A stretch of 64,000 bases of DNA, from contig JALIGW010000002.1 of assembly GCA_023053685.1 (NCBI GenBank), forward strand, positions 165,671,034 through 165,735,033, given 5' to 3'. The notes below the pieces were generated by a model. The model had not been told where the DNA came from. It saw only the letters and a list, made by a program, of their open reading frames with translations, and did not search any database. This DNA comes from Diadophis punctatus similis (taxonomy: Eukaryota > Chordata > Lepidosauria > Squamata > Dipsadidae). Every line of letters begins with the position of its first letter. Positions within the stretch are counted from its first letter, which is position 1. This document shows positions 1 to 10,830 of this stretch, one piece after another. The position numbers and the translations under genes are program-made.

Positions 1-1244
1 CGAGACTCACTCTCTTTGGCATCTCAGTGGCTCGGGGAAACTTTTGGGACCTTACAAGCAGTAGGAGGGGAATAGCTACAAACGTTTGTACACAAATCCC
101 ACATCTACGATTGTAGTAAAATGCTTTAGTGAAGTTATTACTTGGTCTATTAATAACTTCACTAAACAGCACTACTATTTAGTGATTACTACTCTACTAT
201 TTAGTAGAGATTTAATTCATAAGAAAAGGGATTTTACAGGATGTGTGTTTGTTGAATTGAACAGAGCTGGCCTGAAAGACTATCTTAAAAAGTGGTGGGC
301 TCTCTTTTCCTGAGAGAATTTCAGTCAGCAATGAACATTTATGAGGGATACATGATGAAGCAAAGGATTGTCTACTAATAACTTCCCAAATCTGAAATTC
401 TATCAGTATAGGTTAATGTAAATGAGAAAAGGAGAGGAGATGGAAATTATAGGAAAGAGGAAACAATCTCAGGTCATTTCTAGTTTTATTTCCAAAAGCT
501 CTTTTTAAAAATAATTCCTTTTACAATGTTGCAAGACAAAAGTGTGAAACAAAATGTAACACACACACACAAAAAATCAAATTTAAATAACTCCAATGAG
601 TTAAGCTAGGGTTGGACTTCCTTCCTGACTTAACAAAAGCCAGGAAATGCAAAGCTGACCCATAATATCTCAAAAGATCAGCCTCTTTCATTTTTTTATT
701 CAAACAAGAAGGGCACAGTTGCAGAATAATTAATCTGAGCTAGGTCTGATGTATGAAATATGGAAGGAGCAGTTACAACCCCTTTCTCTTCTGAGTGGTA
801 ATAGTAATAACAATAATCAGAAACAAGATATCCCACCTTAACTTTTAGGGTTCAAGAGACTATAAAAAGCATCCCTCCAAATTTGGGCTGAGTAATGGTG
901 AATGGCCCAAAGTCAGTCAGTCTGAATTTCCATAGCTGAAGATGATTTTGAATCTAAATTTCCTTGAAGTTTAAAAAAAATATAAAAACTGGGTTTAAAA
1001 AAAACTGACAAAAATCAAGGTTGCTAGAGGCTATCATAGCATCAGCCTACAATTTCCTGTCTGTGACAAATGAAGTAAAAAATTATATTTGCAATCTAGA
1101 TATATGTTTGTAATCTTCCTGTTAAGATTTCAGATTTTATATTCTATGTTTTGTATGTTATCCCTGTGTTCCTTTTTACTGAAATATGATGTGAATGTGC
1201 CATATGATAAATAAATAAAATAGCCTACAAGAATTCAAAGAAGC
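1..1244. other. Unassigned AT-rich intergenic DNA
   Basis: I see no gene, RNA or recognisable transposon here. The open frames are short, lack splice context and resemble nothing I know. The only simple structure is a short CA run near 560. Confidence 0.6.
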
Positions 1245-1252
1245 AGTTAATG

Positions 1253-1614
1253 CAGTGGTTCCCAACCTGTGGTACATGTACCACTAGTGGTATGCGAGGG
1301 CCTTCCAGGTGGTACGCGAACACTTTCGGGGTCATGAACGATTTTTAGTTAGTTATTTTTTACTTCACAAAAATGTTTACTGCCTAACACAAGATAATCT
1401 GGCAATGATTTGCAACTGTTGCCACACGCCACCCACCTGGTCCCAGCGGCCCGAGAATCCAGTTGCTGGATGCGCGGGGCCAAAAAAGGAATGGTACAAT
1501 TATGGAAATAAAGTGATATCTGATCGAATTTAGTTTCTCTGGAACCAGGTGGTACGCGGCGACTGTACGGGACCTCCAAGTGGTACTCGATCACAAAAAG
1601 GTTGGGAACCACTG
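1253..1614. mobile_element. Non-autonomous hAT transposon (362 bp)
   Basis: The ends are terminal inverted repeats: CAGTGGTTCCCAACCT at the left and its complement AGGTTGGGAACCACTG at the right. An exact 8-bp duplication, AGTTAATG, lies at 1245-1252 and 1615-1622, as hAT transposases produce. Phrases such as GGTGGTACGCG recur inside in both halves. No transposase is encoded, so it would have moved in trans. The open frames on both strands here are chance frames in the element. Confidence 0.9.
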
Positions 1615-1622
1615 AGTTAATG

Positions 1623-3923
1623 GCAGCCACTCTTGGTTAAATCATCATTAAGTAAGAAAGAATAAGACATCATTGAATGCTTAAATATTACCGCTACCAC
1701 CTCTACCCTGGTCCCAGTCTAACACCTTAACTGCTAAAAACACTGCTAATTCCACCATTGCTATTACCATGGTTTGGACAAGTTGTTTGGATTAATGTTT
1801 TAACATCCCAACAAAATAGAAATACCGGTATGTATTGCTAAGTTCCCTCAATGAAATACTTAACCCCATTTCCCTGAAAAAGCACAAGAATTTGTTTAAA
1901 TGTTGAGAGCTTACTATGGAATATCGGTGAAAGTACAATACATAGTCTATGTATTTCTCATGAGATTGATTTGTGAGGGAAATTTGTAATAAAGAGAAAT
2001 TCATTGACAGTACTTATTATTGAGACTGAGAGCTCATGCTTAAGTACTTTATACACATTTACATTTTCATAATTTCGTATTTTGCAAAGGTAATAGTTGG
2101 AAGAAAAATCCATCTGGTTCCAAGTGGGGAGAAAAACACTGGAAACATGGAGGCTGATTGGAAAGATGGTTTATTGGTGAACAGGACCACATGGGTTCAA
2201 AGTCCTGGGCATCTGACGTGGAGATTGAGAGGGCTTTGAACTTGAGCTTCCTGTTCCTGTGCGAAGAGTATGTATTCTATTGGTTGCTGTCAGACTCCCA
2301 TGTGGAGTCATGTTTGTCTGAATTGAGTTTGGTTGAACCTTGGACTGATGTAATGTCCCCAGGTGATTTCGCAATGCAGTGAGCCCTGCTGCTAGATAAT
2401 CCTACAATGTCCTGGAAAGTCATGTCTTAATCCCATCACCCTGGAGCTGGAGGTCTAATTGTCTTGTAGATAGGCTGACCCAGTCCTGCTCCATGGGCAC
2501 CAAATATTGCTGGGGGCAGGGAGCTGAAGCTCTGAGTTTCTGTCTCCCTTAAGATTTCTATTTCTCTTTTAGGGGAAATATAATATTCTGCCTGTTTAAT
2601 ATTTCCTAAAATATTTCATTCTTCTGGGAGAGGGGTGGATGTTAACTTTCTTCATTGTCAAGGCATTGTGATTTATGGTTCATTTATATAATATGATGAA
2701 CAAATTCATGGTGACAGGAGAACCACATGAGGCTAATTCCTCATCACATACTCAGAGAAGAAGATTCATTTCCCACCAACTCACCATGATTTCACAGCTG
2801 CAGTTTTACTTATTTCCTGTATAAATCAGTACTGGTGCGATGAAGAACAAGCCAGGATTAATTTTTTTTCCTTCCTTTTTTCCCCCCAAGAAAAATAAAA
2901 GAGGTTTCAAAGGTCACAGAATAGTTCACAAGAGCATGTAATCATTAACTGATAATGGTAAACCTGTACTGTGGCCAGCATCAAGGACTGTTTGCTTAAT
3001 AAACTAGTGACGTTTACAGGTGGCTTCTAAGTGCCTGACACTACTTTCCTTAAATGGGCTGTATCCTCTTCCTTGTTACGCGTGGATTTGAAAGAATTAA
3101 ATTCCAATCTTTGAAAAGGGCTGTGCCCGAGTAGGAGGCCCTCCCAGCAGGTGGCTGAGGCCACACCTAGAATCAAACTGTTTCCAATACTTAAAGGTCC
3201 TACTTGCAGGAGTCATTGCAATACTAATGATGCTGGGAAAGGAAGAAAAAATCCTCCCCTCACCATGAAAGACTTGAGAACATGGTCACTGAGATACTCT
3301 CTGAGCCATGATGTTCAGTAGGGGAACTTTGAGACAATCAGTATCATTTGGTTTCATCTTTCATAAAGCTCGTATGAAGATAACATGGATTCAAAGGAAA
3401 ATCATGGAACCTAAACTGAATCCCCATAAAAAGGCAGAACATTATTATAAAGTAAATAAAAGAAGTATACAATCTGGATGTATTCCACATCAGACTGGTT
3501 TTCCTTTCATTGCAAGTTTTCTTTCCAATTTTTAAAAGCAGCGAGACCCAGTAGGAAAAAGCTGGCAAGGTCAGCCCTGGACGAAGTGAGAAAATAATTC
3601 CAATTAATTTTCTTAAGCTATATATCTATAACAGAGGTATTTTAGTATGATAACTATTTAGTTCCTAATAATACAGAACCATTTTTAAAGGAAAATGAGG
3701 GTTGGTATTGATGATTGTAACAGTGCCAATATTATGAGTATTAACAATTTTTTGAATATTATTACTTAGCCATAGCAGATTGCAACAGAGACAAGGATCA
3801 CCATTTAGAGTCTTCCTCAGTTACTAATTTATAGTCAGAAGTAGTATATATTTATTTATGTATTCAGTTTGTGTGGCTGCCCATCTCAATCAGTGACTCT
3901 GGGCAGTGAAAATATTAGAAACT
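1623..3923. other. Unassigned intergenic DNA
   Basis: AT-rich sequence with no convincing exon, RNA gene or named repeat. Several 60-80 codon frames occur on both strands but have neither protein-like composition nor splice sites I trust. Old, diverged repeats could be hidden here. Confidence 0.5.
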
Positions 3924-4145
3924 AGCTGATGACCCGGCGCTGCCTGGGTATTTTTTCATCCTAATCACCCCCACCTCCCGCGCATGTGCACACGACCCCC
4001 TCTGATGGTCATTTCGGAAAATTCTTTCTTAGTGAGTACCTAGAAGCCAAGAGGAACGTACGTGGAAAATTTCAAGTTTGTAGGCTTTATGGTTCTGGAG
4101 ATTTCGTGATTACGGAGTGAGTGGTTTTCGCTTATATATATATAA
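3924..4145 (+). repeat. Dispersed repeat with AGCTGATGACCCGGCG head
   Basis: A head reading AGCTGATGACCCGGCGCTGC is followed by a GC-rich stretch, then by AATTTCAAGTTTGTAGGC and GGAGATTTCGTGATTACGG, and finally by a (TA)n tail. This layout is common as dispersed interspersed sequence in reptile genomes and looks like a retroposon tail family. I cannot say which class (RTE, Penelope or SINE) it belongs to. Confidence 0.5.
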
Positions 4146-5029
4146 GATAAAATAAAAGCAATTAGAATAATGCCAACATTAAAATAATAGTTGCCAAGAA
4201 TAAATCATATAATCTCTAATATAACCAAGAAACGGTTCTCTGCATACTCAGGGCCCAAAGCCAGTCACAGACCCAGGTCTTTAAGAACTTGTGGTCTTAT
4301 GATAAACCAAGATTCTAGGATCTCCCAGCAGCAAAATCAAAACATAGTATTACTAAAGGCAAAATAGCAACAAAGATGCATTGTCATTTTCTCTATTTCT
4401 CCTCAATTGCTTTCTGACCTCAGGCGTTCAAACTGTGCAGGAATATGACCAGTTGCAGAAATATATAGTTATTTAAAATAGAGCAGGCACAATGAGTACC
4501 AAAAATTGGCATGGCAGCACCAAGGGGACCGGTGGGGTGGGGGGGCAGAGATTAGGAAAGGCAGAAAGTAGGGAGAGAGGGACCTCCACTTCCCTCCTCT
4601 TCTGGTCCCCAATGCAGTTGCATATGTTGTTGCAATCATCTTAAACTAGCCCTGGCACATTCTTCCCAATAGGTAATGCCACTGCTGTTTAAGAAAAGCT
4701 GTACGATGCAGAAATCTCCAACAACAGATTTGCAAATTGTATAATAATTAAAGCACAGGCATCAATAGAACACCTTACTTTTCTCAGGAAAAATCCAGGA
4801 TCATCACTGGAAGGGCAGGCTATAGTAGCAGTGCCAACCTTTACAGTAAGAGTAACTGTTTCCCCAGGTGAAAGAGTACTATCTGGGCAGGTAGCAACAG
4901 AAGAGGAACCCCCCCTTTCTCAGAATAAGCTTTGAAATAAATTGCTACATTTTTCTCATTTGGTTTCAGAGTGCATGGTGAGAGTATCAAATCCGACATT
5001 GACCCACAAAGAATAAATGACTTTTATTT
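4146..5029. other. Unassigned intergenic DNA
   Basis: No gene or clear repeat is visible. A short G-rich run lies near 4535-4550. Confidence 0.5.
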
Positions 5030-5065
5030 TAACAAAGGCATAACACTAGAAAGATGAGACTAGAC

Positions 5066-5279
5066 CATGGGTGTCCAACTTGCGGCATCATGTTGCCATC
5101 ACATGACGTTTCATGACCACCAGTTTGACACCCCTAGACCAGGGGTAGGCAAAGTTGGCTCTTCTATGACTCATGGACTTCAAATCCCAGAATTCCTGAG
5201 CTAGCATGATTGGCTCAGAAAGTCTGGGAGTTGAAATCCACGAGTCATAGAAGAGCCAACTTTGCCTACCCCTGCCCTA
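5066..5279. mobile_element. Short hAT element (CATGGGTGTC...GACACCCCTA) split by a second hAT
   Basis: The left end is CATGGGTGTCCAACT (expected CAGGGGTG). The right end is AGTTTGACACCCCTA at 5122-5136, whose last five bases are repeated at 5275-5279 because of the later insertion. The 8-bp duplication GACTAGAC is at 5058-5065, and its partner is at 5280-5287 once the inner element is discounted. It is inserted in a SINE. Similar elements occur at 35994, 36439 and 44232. Confidence 0.75.
5140..5274. mobile_element. Palindromic hAT MITE nested in another hAT (135 bp)
   Basis: The two halves are near-perfect inverted copies: CAGGGGTAGGCAAAGTTGGC at the left, and the complement ending TTTGCCTACCCCTG at the right. 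The target duplication CCCTAGAC (5132-5139 and 5275-5282) straddles the right end of the older hAT and the start of that element's own duplication. This one therefore landed last. Confidence 0.9.
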
Positions 5280-5475
5280 GACTAGACCATGAGTTCTAGT
5301 CCCATCTTAAGCATACAGCCATCTGGGTTAACATGAGCCAATCACTCTTTCCCAGCACAAGGAAGCAGCCAATGGCAAACCACTTCTGAAATTGCTGCCA
5401 AGAAAACTGCAGGAATTTGTTCAGGCAGTCATCAGGAGTCAACATGACTTGAAGGCGCACACAAAAATGTTTAGA

Positions 5476-6307
5476 AACTGGATTAGCTACATCAAGTTTC
5501 AGGAGGCGAACATTTGCATACTAGAACTATCAATCATTAACTAGATCAAGCAATAAGATAAAGAGATGGAGAAAAGGGGCATAAATAAGGATGTACCAGA
5601 GGAAAGCAGCAATGACAAGAAATGATAGTAGGCATCTATCCAAATTGGACTACCCTCCAATTTCTTTGCAATTGGTTGTAATGGTCACTGTTCTCTCAGG
5701 GCTTTGGGGCAGAGGGCCTGAATCTCTGGCCCAGACTGGAAAATATGTATCTCAATGTCCTTGCTTCTCTGAGGACTTCCGACCACAGAAACCTTTAACC
5801 TCCTCTGCCCTTGAAGCCAATCTTCTTGCTTCTCTTTAGAAAAGGATATTTATTGTGTTTATTGGAAACGTTAAAATTATCCACTAGTAACCTACACCCT
5901 TAAGAAACATTAGATTATAGCCCTATAAATCCACAGTACGTGTCAGGATGAGAATAACTCTCATTAGAGGCGAAAATAGATCTTTTCCTGGAACTCTGAC
6001 ATTAGAAATGAAACTGCAGTTTAAAGTTCTAAGTAGAAATATTTATTTCGGTACAAAAACAATAAATCCTCATTAATCACATCTTTGATATAAAAACACG
6101 TCTTGCTTCCACAGAAGCTGGGATCAGAAGGAAAGAATGGAATGTACACATGCATACTAGGAACATATCAATCACGTGCTCAGGAATAAACCATTATATT
6201 AGATAGGGATGCAGCTCCCTGCATATACATGTAACAGGCAATATAAAAATCACTGCCTGACAGTACGGCAGCTGCTTATCAAATAATTACAAACAGGTAG
6301 CACTCTA
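5476..6307. other. Unassigned intergenic DNA
   Basis: An 82-codon frame at 5591-5839 has no recognisable similarity and no splice context. I see nothing else. Confidence 0.5.
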
Positions 6308-6530
6308 GGAGAGTCAGTTTGATGCAGTGATTAAGGTTCCAGGCTAGACACTAAGAAACTGTCAGTTCTAGTCCCAATTTAGGCCAAAGCCAATTGGATG
6401 ACCTTGGGCTAGTCACTCTTTGAGCCATGGGAAGCAAGCAAGGGCAAAATCTTCCAAAATGTCAAGAAAACTGCAGGGACTTGTTCAGTCAATTATCAGG
6501 AGTCAATATGACTCAAAGGCACACACATAC
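6308..6530 (+). mobile_element. tRNA-derived SINE with BovB-like tail
   Basis: The head AGTTTGATGCAGTGATTAAGG resembles an A box and is followed by CAGTTCTAGTCCC (B-box-like). Next comes GATGACCTTGGGCTAGTCAC, a core also seen in MIR-like SINEs. The tail is GGAGTCAATATGACTCAAAGGC followed by a CA-rich end. It belongs to the same family as the interrupted copy at 5030-5475. Confidence 0.75.
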
Positions 6531-6837
6531 AAACGACTATAGACTTGTGGAGCAGAAGAAATTTATATAAGGCACCAACCAGAGTTTTACAAATTGTATG
6601 CAAGTTTTCAAGTTCTTAAAACTTGAACTAAGTAATGAGATGTCAAAAATGGGATTGATTGTCCAACTCTGTTTCTACAGGTTATCATAGACAGTATCAT
6701 ATTTTTGGAATACAGAGTTTGACGTTTTATGAAGAACGTTGGCTCTAATAAGCTGGGGAATCAGTTTTGTATGGTGAATTATCAGAAGCTTTGAGCCCTG
6801 AGGTGGATTCCTCCCTTAAATGCTAATAACATGATTA

Positions 6838-7364
6838 TATTTATTTATTTGGAAATTCTTCTATGCCGCCCTACTCCCTAAGGACTCAGGGCGGCGTACA
6901 GCATTTTAAAGAACAATAAAACATTAAACACAATTTTTAAAAGTTAAAAGAAACGTACAACACCGTGCACACATGGGGGAGACCTCAGATGTAAGGTTGT
7001 CTCAAAATCACCCCGCCTGCAGGAAGAGCCATGTCTTAATGGCTTTTCGGAAGGCCAGCAAGGTGGGGATGATTCGGATCTCTGGGGGAAGTTGGTTCCA
7101 GAGAACAGGGGCCCCTACAGAGAAGGCCCTCCCCCTAGACCCCGCCAGTCGGCATTGTTTGGTTGACGGGACCCGGAGGAGACCCACTCTGTGGGACCTA
7201 ACCGGTCGAAAGGAAGTATGAGGTAGGATGCGGTCCCGGAGGTAACCTGGTCCTAAGCCATGTAGGGCTTTAAAGATGTGATCAACACCTTGAATTGCAC
7301 CCGGAGACCAATGGGCAATGATATCCAAAATGTGTGTATGAAGGAAAAAGTTTACAGTATACAT
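6838..7364 (-). mobile_element. L2-like LINE, 3' fragment with end of reverse transcriptase ORF
   Basis: The minus strand from 7364 to 7008 reads the last part of a non-LTR reverse transcriptase ORF. It contains LHGLGPGYLRDRI, RAFSVGAPVLWNQLPPEIR and FRKAIKTWLF, the usual C-terminal blocks of L2/CR1-group elements. The 3' end (plus 6838-6900) carries the ATGCCGCCC...GGGCGGCGTAC tail hairpin and a (TTTA)n run. It is 5'-truncated and inactive. A loose tail of the same type lies at 23154-23223. Confidence 0.8.
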
Positions 7365-8663
7365 GGAAGAACAGAAATTAGAACAGCAGGTTTGCAGGGG
7401 TGACTTCAGTGAACTGATTTGTGCAAGCCTATGGGAAAGAAAATCCTTACATATGAAACTGAAAAATATGATCTATTCCTTTCTCAAGAGGGCAAAGAGT
7501 TACCATACTTTTTGTGGCATTGTGGTTGGCCAGCAGCTGTTTTGGGTTGAAAGGCAGGTGGTTCGTCGTATTTGCCAAGGAAACCAAAGAGTTATAGGAA
7601 GAAACAATTATTCTCCAGACGGTTAATATTATGATCCATGCCAGTTCCCCTTTCACGAAGAGGGGCAGTCCATCTGAGTCATAGAACAGTGATAACAGTT
7701 CAAATCAACCTCATGCATATGAGCAAGATGAAAGTCCGAATGCAAAGACCAGAATTCAGGAGCTCAAGGAGCAACCTGCCATGAGGATTTCATGTTCAGC
7801 CTGTATCTTGACTCTTCTGTTGATAATCACCCATCCGTATCATATGCATAATAACTTGTATTGACATCTGCATAAATTGGAGTGTACCTGAATTTATTGG
7901 GAATCTTCAGACAGATGTGACTTTCTCAAATTGAGTACAGTTTCTGTAGAGCCATCAAATTATGTTATGAAATGTTCATATTTAATGACCCAGAAAGGGA
8001 AAATTAACCAACACCAATTAACCAATTAACCTGAAGAATCATTACTTTAACTACAATATGTTTAGTTTTTATTAAGTATAAATGAAATTACTTTCTTTCC
8101 TGGCTCCACACATGGATTTTTGGATTTTAACATGTCATCCCAAGGTCAAAAGAAGTTCCTCCCTATCTCCATAACCCAAAAACATTGCACATCTTCTGTT
8201 AGGGCAACCCAAGGAACAGTATTTGGCATAGTTATTTTCTTATTTTGTTTCTCTTTATCATTCATTCAGGAGACAACTAATTTTTATCCTGTTGCTGCCA
8301 GTAGACTTCTCTAGGGAAGGCATGCTGAAGCCAAGGAGCTACTAGAAAACAATGTAGTAGGAGACTTACGTTAGTCTATGGTGGCACATACTAACCATAC
8401 TAAATCAGAAATTTAGTAGCATCTTTTCTGACTAACAAATTTTATTCAAAGGCTTTCATGAGCAGCAACTCACTTCAACATATATGTAAAATGGCTAGAC
8501 TAATGTAGGAAGTAAATTGAGGCAAAATGCGTTGAAAACATTTTGTGTTTGTTGAAAGATTGCCTGAAACCAGGGTAGGAGTTCAGCAATCTCTCCCTCA
8601 GTGGTGCTCTTATAATCTTGCTTTTTAACAAATAGTGACTATGTGATCCTGGGAGGTTGAAGA
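7365..8663. other. Unassigned intergenic DNA
   Basis: AT-rich sequence. The open frames at 7363-7626 and 8120-8314 show no recognised domain and are probably chance. Confidence 0.5.
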
Positions 8664-8671
8664 GTTCTGAT

Positions 8672-9110
8672 CAGTGGCGGGTTGCTGTCTTATTGGTGCC
8701 GGTGCGCTGCGCGCGCATCTCCAAGTTTCAGGGGCAGGCACGCTTGCTAAGCGCGTGCGCCCCCTCGTGCGATTTTGCTTTTGCGCATGCGCGGAAGCAA
8801 AATTGCACCAAAATCTCATGAGGGGATGCGCGTGCATGCGAGATTTTGGCGCGATTTTGCTTCCATGCAGGCGCGGAAGCAAAATCGCGCCGAAATCTCG
8901 CGGGCGGGCGCGTCACCTCACAAGATTTTGGCACAATTTTCCTTCCACGCATGCGCAGAAGCAAAATTGCCCAAAAATTAACGAAAAAAAATGGCGACGT
9001 GCATGGTGGACCGGCAGAGAGGGCTCCGGAGCTGTCACGCGCAAATTGCACAATCGGCCGCTCCCTACCGGAGCTGTGCACTGGGCAGCTCCGGCAGGAA
9101 CCCACCTCTG
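8672..9110. mobile_element. GC-rich foldback hAT element with internal hairpin array (439 bp)
   Basis: The ends are CAGTGGCGGGTT and AACCCACCTCTG, flanked by an exact duplication GTTCTGAT at 8664-8671 and 9111-9118. The interior repeats a hairpin of about 80 bp, GATTTTGCTTCC-spacer-GGAAGCAAAATC, about three times. An NRF1-like TGCGCATGCGC lies at 8782-8792. The many overlapping open frames on both strands are products of this palindromic GC-rich sequence. Confidence 0.88.
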
Positions 9111-9736
9111 GTTCTGATATATTATCGATGTGTCCTTGTTTATGAGTCCTGATGTCAAACTTGTGCCCATTCAATTCTTTTGCACAAAGTTTGTCCTCTG
9201 TAGAATCTAGAGAAGCATTGCGGATTGATGATAGCATATGTTTTTGCTATGGTGGTGACAGCTAGGAAAGTAAAGAAAGAGAGGGGAGTCACCTGGAGTT
9301 CCCATGGGCATAAAGGAAGCATTTTAAACAGCGGTGAAATCTATTTACCTTCCCTACCGGTTCGGAAGCACGCGTTTTGCACATGTGCCACCGTCATGCA
9401 CACTTTTTCAACCTCTACGCATGCACAGAATGCTTCGCGCATGCGCAGAGGGTTAAAAAAAGAAAATGGCGACGTCTGGGCATGTGGGTGGAGCCTTTAT
9501 TTATTATTTATTTATTAGTGAGACTTATATACCGCCTCATAGTGCAAGCACTCTCTATGCAGTTTACACGATTAAGCAATGTATATTTATATTGCCCCCA
9601 ACAATCTGGGTCCTCATTTTACCTACCGTATGTTCCGGCATATAAGACGACTGGGCGTATAAGACGACCCCCAACTTTTCTAGTTAAAATATAGAGTTTG
9701 GGATATACTTGCCATATAAGACTATCCCTCCTACAA

Positions 9737-10130
9737 TCTTTCTTTTTCTTTCTGTCTTTCTTCCTTCCTAACATCTTTCTTTCTCTCTCTCTTTCTTCCT
9801 TTCTTTCTTCCTTCCTAACTTCCTTCTTTTCTTTCTTTCTTTCTTTCTTTCTCTTTCTTCCTTCCTTCCTCCCTTCCTTCCTTCTTGCCTTCCTTCCTTC
9901 CTTTCTTCCTTCCTAACTTCCATCTTCTCTTTCTTTCTTTCTTTCTTTCTTTCTTTTTCTTTCTTTCTTTCTTCCTTCCTTCCTTCCTTCCAAACTTTTC
10001 TTCCTTCCTTCCTTCCTTCCTTCCTTCCTTCCTTCCTTCCTTCCTTCCTTCCTTCCTTCCTTCCTTCCTTCCTTCCTAACTTCCATCTTCTTTCTTTTTC
10101 CTTCCTTCCTTCCTTCCTTCTTTCTTTCTG
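9737..10130. repeat. (TTCC)n / (TTTC)n polypyrimidine tract
   Basis: Nearly 400 bases contain almost only C and T on the plus strand, with TTCC and TTTC units and a few TAAC interruptions. The long serine/phenylalanine/leucine frames here are repeat translation. Confidence 0.95.
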
Positions 10131-10143
10131 CTGCTCACTTCAT

Positions 10144-10145
<2 letters not shown>

Positions 10146-10200
<55 letters not shown>
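10146..10200. repeat. (GT)n microsatellite
   Basis: About 27 uninterrupted GT units follow the polypyrimidine tract inside the TA-flanked element. Confidence 0.97.
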
Positions 10201-10201
<1 letters not shown>

Positions 10202-10311
10202 TGACTATGGTGCTCAGGTTGGGCCCCCCAATGCTCTGCAGCCCTCTGGTCTGGCAGGAAAAGGAGGGACTCTCAACTCTCCCCAAGAAGAGACCCGTTG
10301 ATGCAGGCTGG

Positions 10312-10830
10312 GGGATGACGATGACAGGACCCTCGGTTTCTAACCTTCCTCATCTTTTCTCTTGTTCTCCTCCTTATGGGCGCATGCGGGAGGGACCACG
10401 GAGCAGAGGCGCCCGGCGACTTAAGGCAAGAGGCAGGCGGGAGACACTTCTGACACTCCCGCGCCTCTTGCTCCGCTCACTGGGCACCTCTGCTTCACGG
10501 TCCCTCTGCGTGCGCCCACCTACCTCACTTGGTGCGGTTCCCCGCACTTGGCGTCTTGCAAGAGGGCTGGGTGAGGGAGAAAGGAGCCACGGTGGGGACT
10601 TGTTTGCAGGACCGTGGAGCAGAGGCATCCGGCGAGTGGGGCGAGAGGCGCAGGGATCCCAGAAGTAGCGACATCGGCAGCAGGCTCCTGCCCGCATCTC
10701 CCGCTTGCCTGTTGCCTTAAGCCGTTGGGCGCCTCTGCTCCGTGGTCCCTCCTGCGCGTGCCCACAAGGAGAAGAACAAGAGAAAAGATGAGGAAGGTTA
10801 GAAACCAAGGGTCCTGTCGTCATCATCCAG
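10312..10830. repeat. Large imperfect inverted repeat
   Basis: The left arm (about 10312-10445, with TTTCTAACCTTCCTCATC and GGGACCACGGAGCAGAGGCG) is complementary to the right arm (about 10690-10830). A smaller inverted pair inside (10462-10515 against 10607-10690) reuses the same GCAGAGGC/CTCCGTGGTCC words, so the region can fold into nested hairpins. Confidence 0.8.

Larger units (their letters stand above)
5030..5475 (+). mobile_element. tRNA-type SINE with BovB-like tail, split by two hAT insertions
   Basis: The body reads GAGTTCTAGTCCC (B-box-like) and ends GGAGTCAACATGACTTGAAGGC, a tail like those of BovB/RTE-mobilised squamate SINEs. A second copy at 6308-6530 shows the uninterrupted order. 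Here the SINE is broken at 5065 by a hAT element that is itself split by another. Its left end is worn, so 5030 is approximate. Confidence 0.7.

Noticed and set aside
9698..10079. Hydrophobic Ser/Phe/Leu-rich protein
   Set aside because: It is translation of the (TTCC)n tract.
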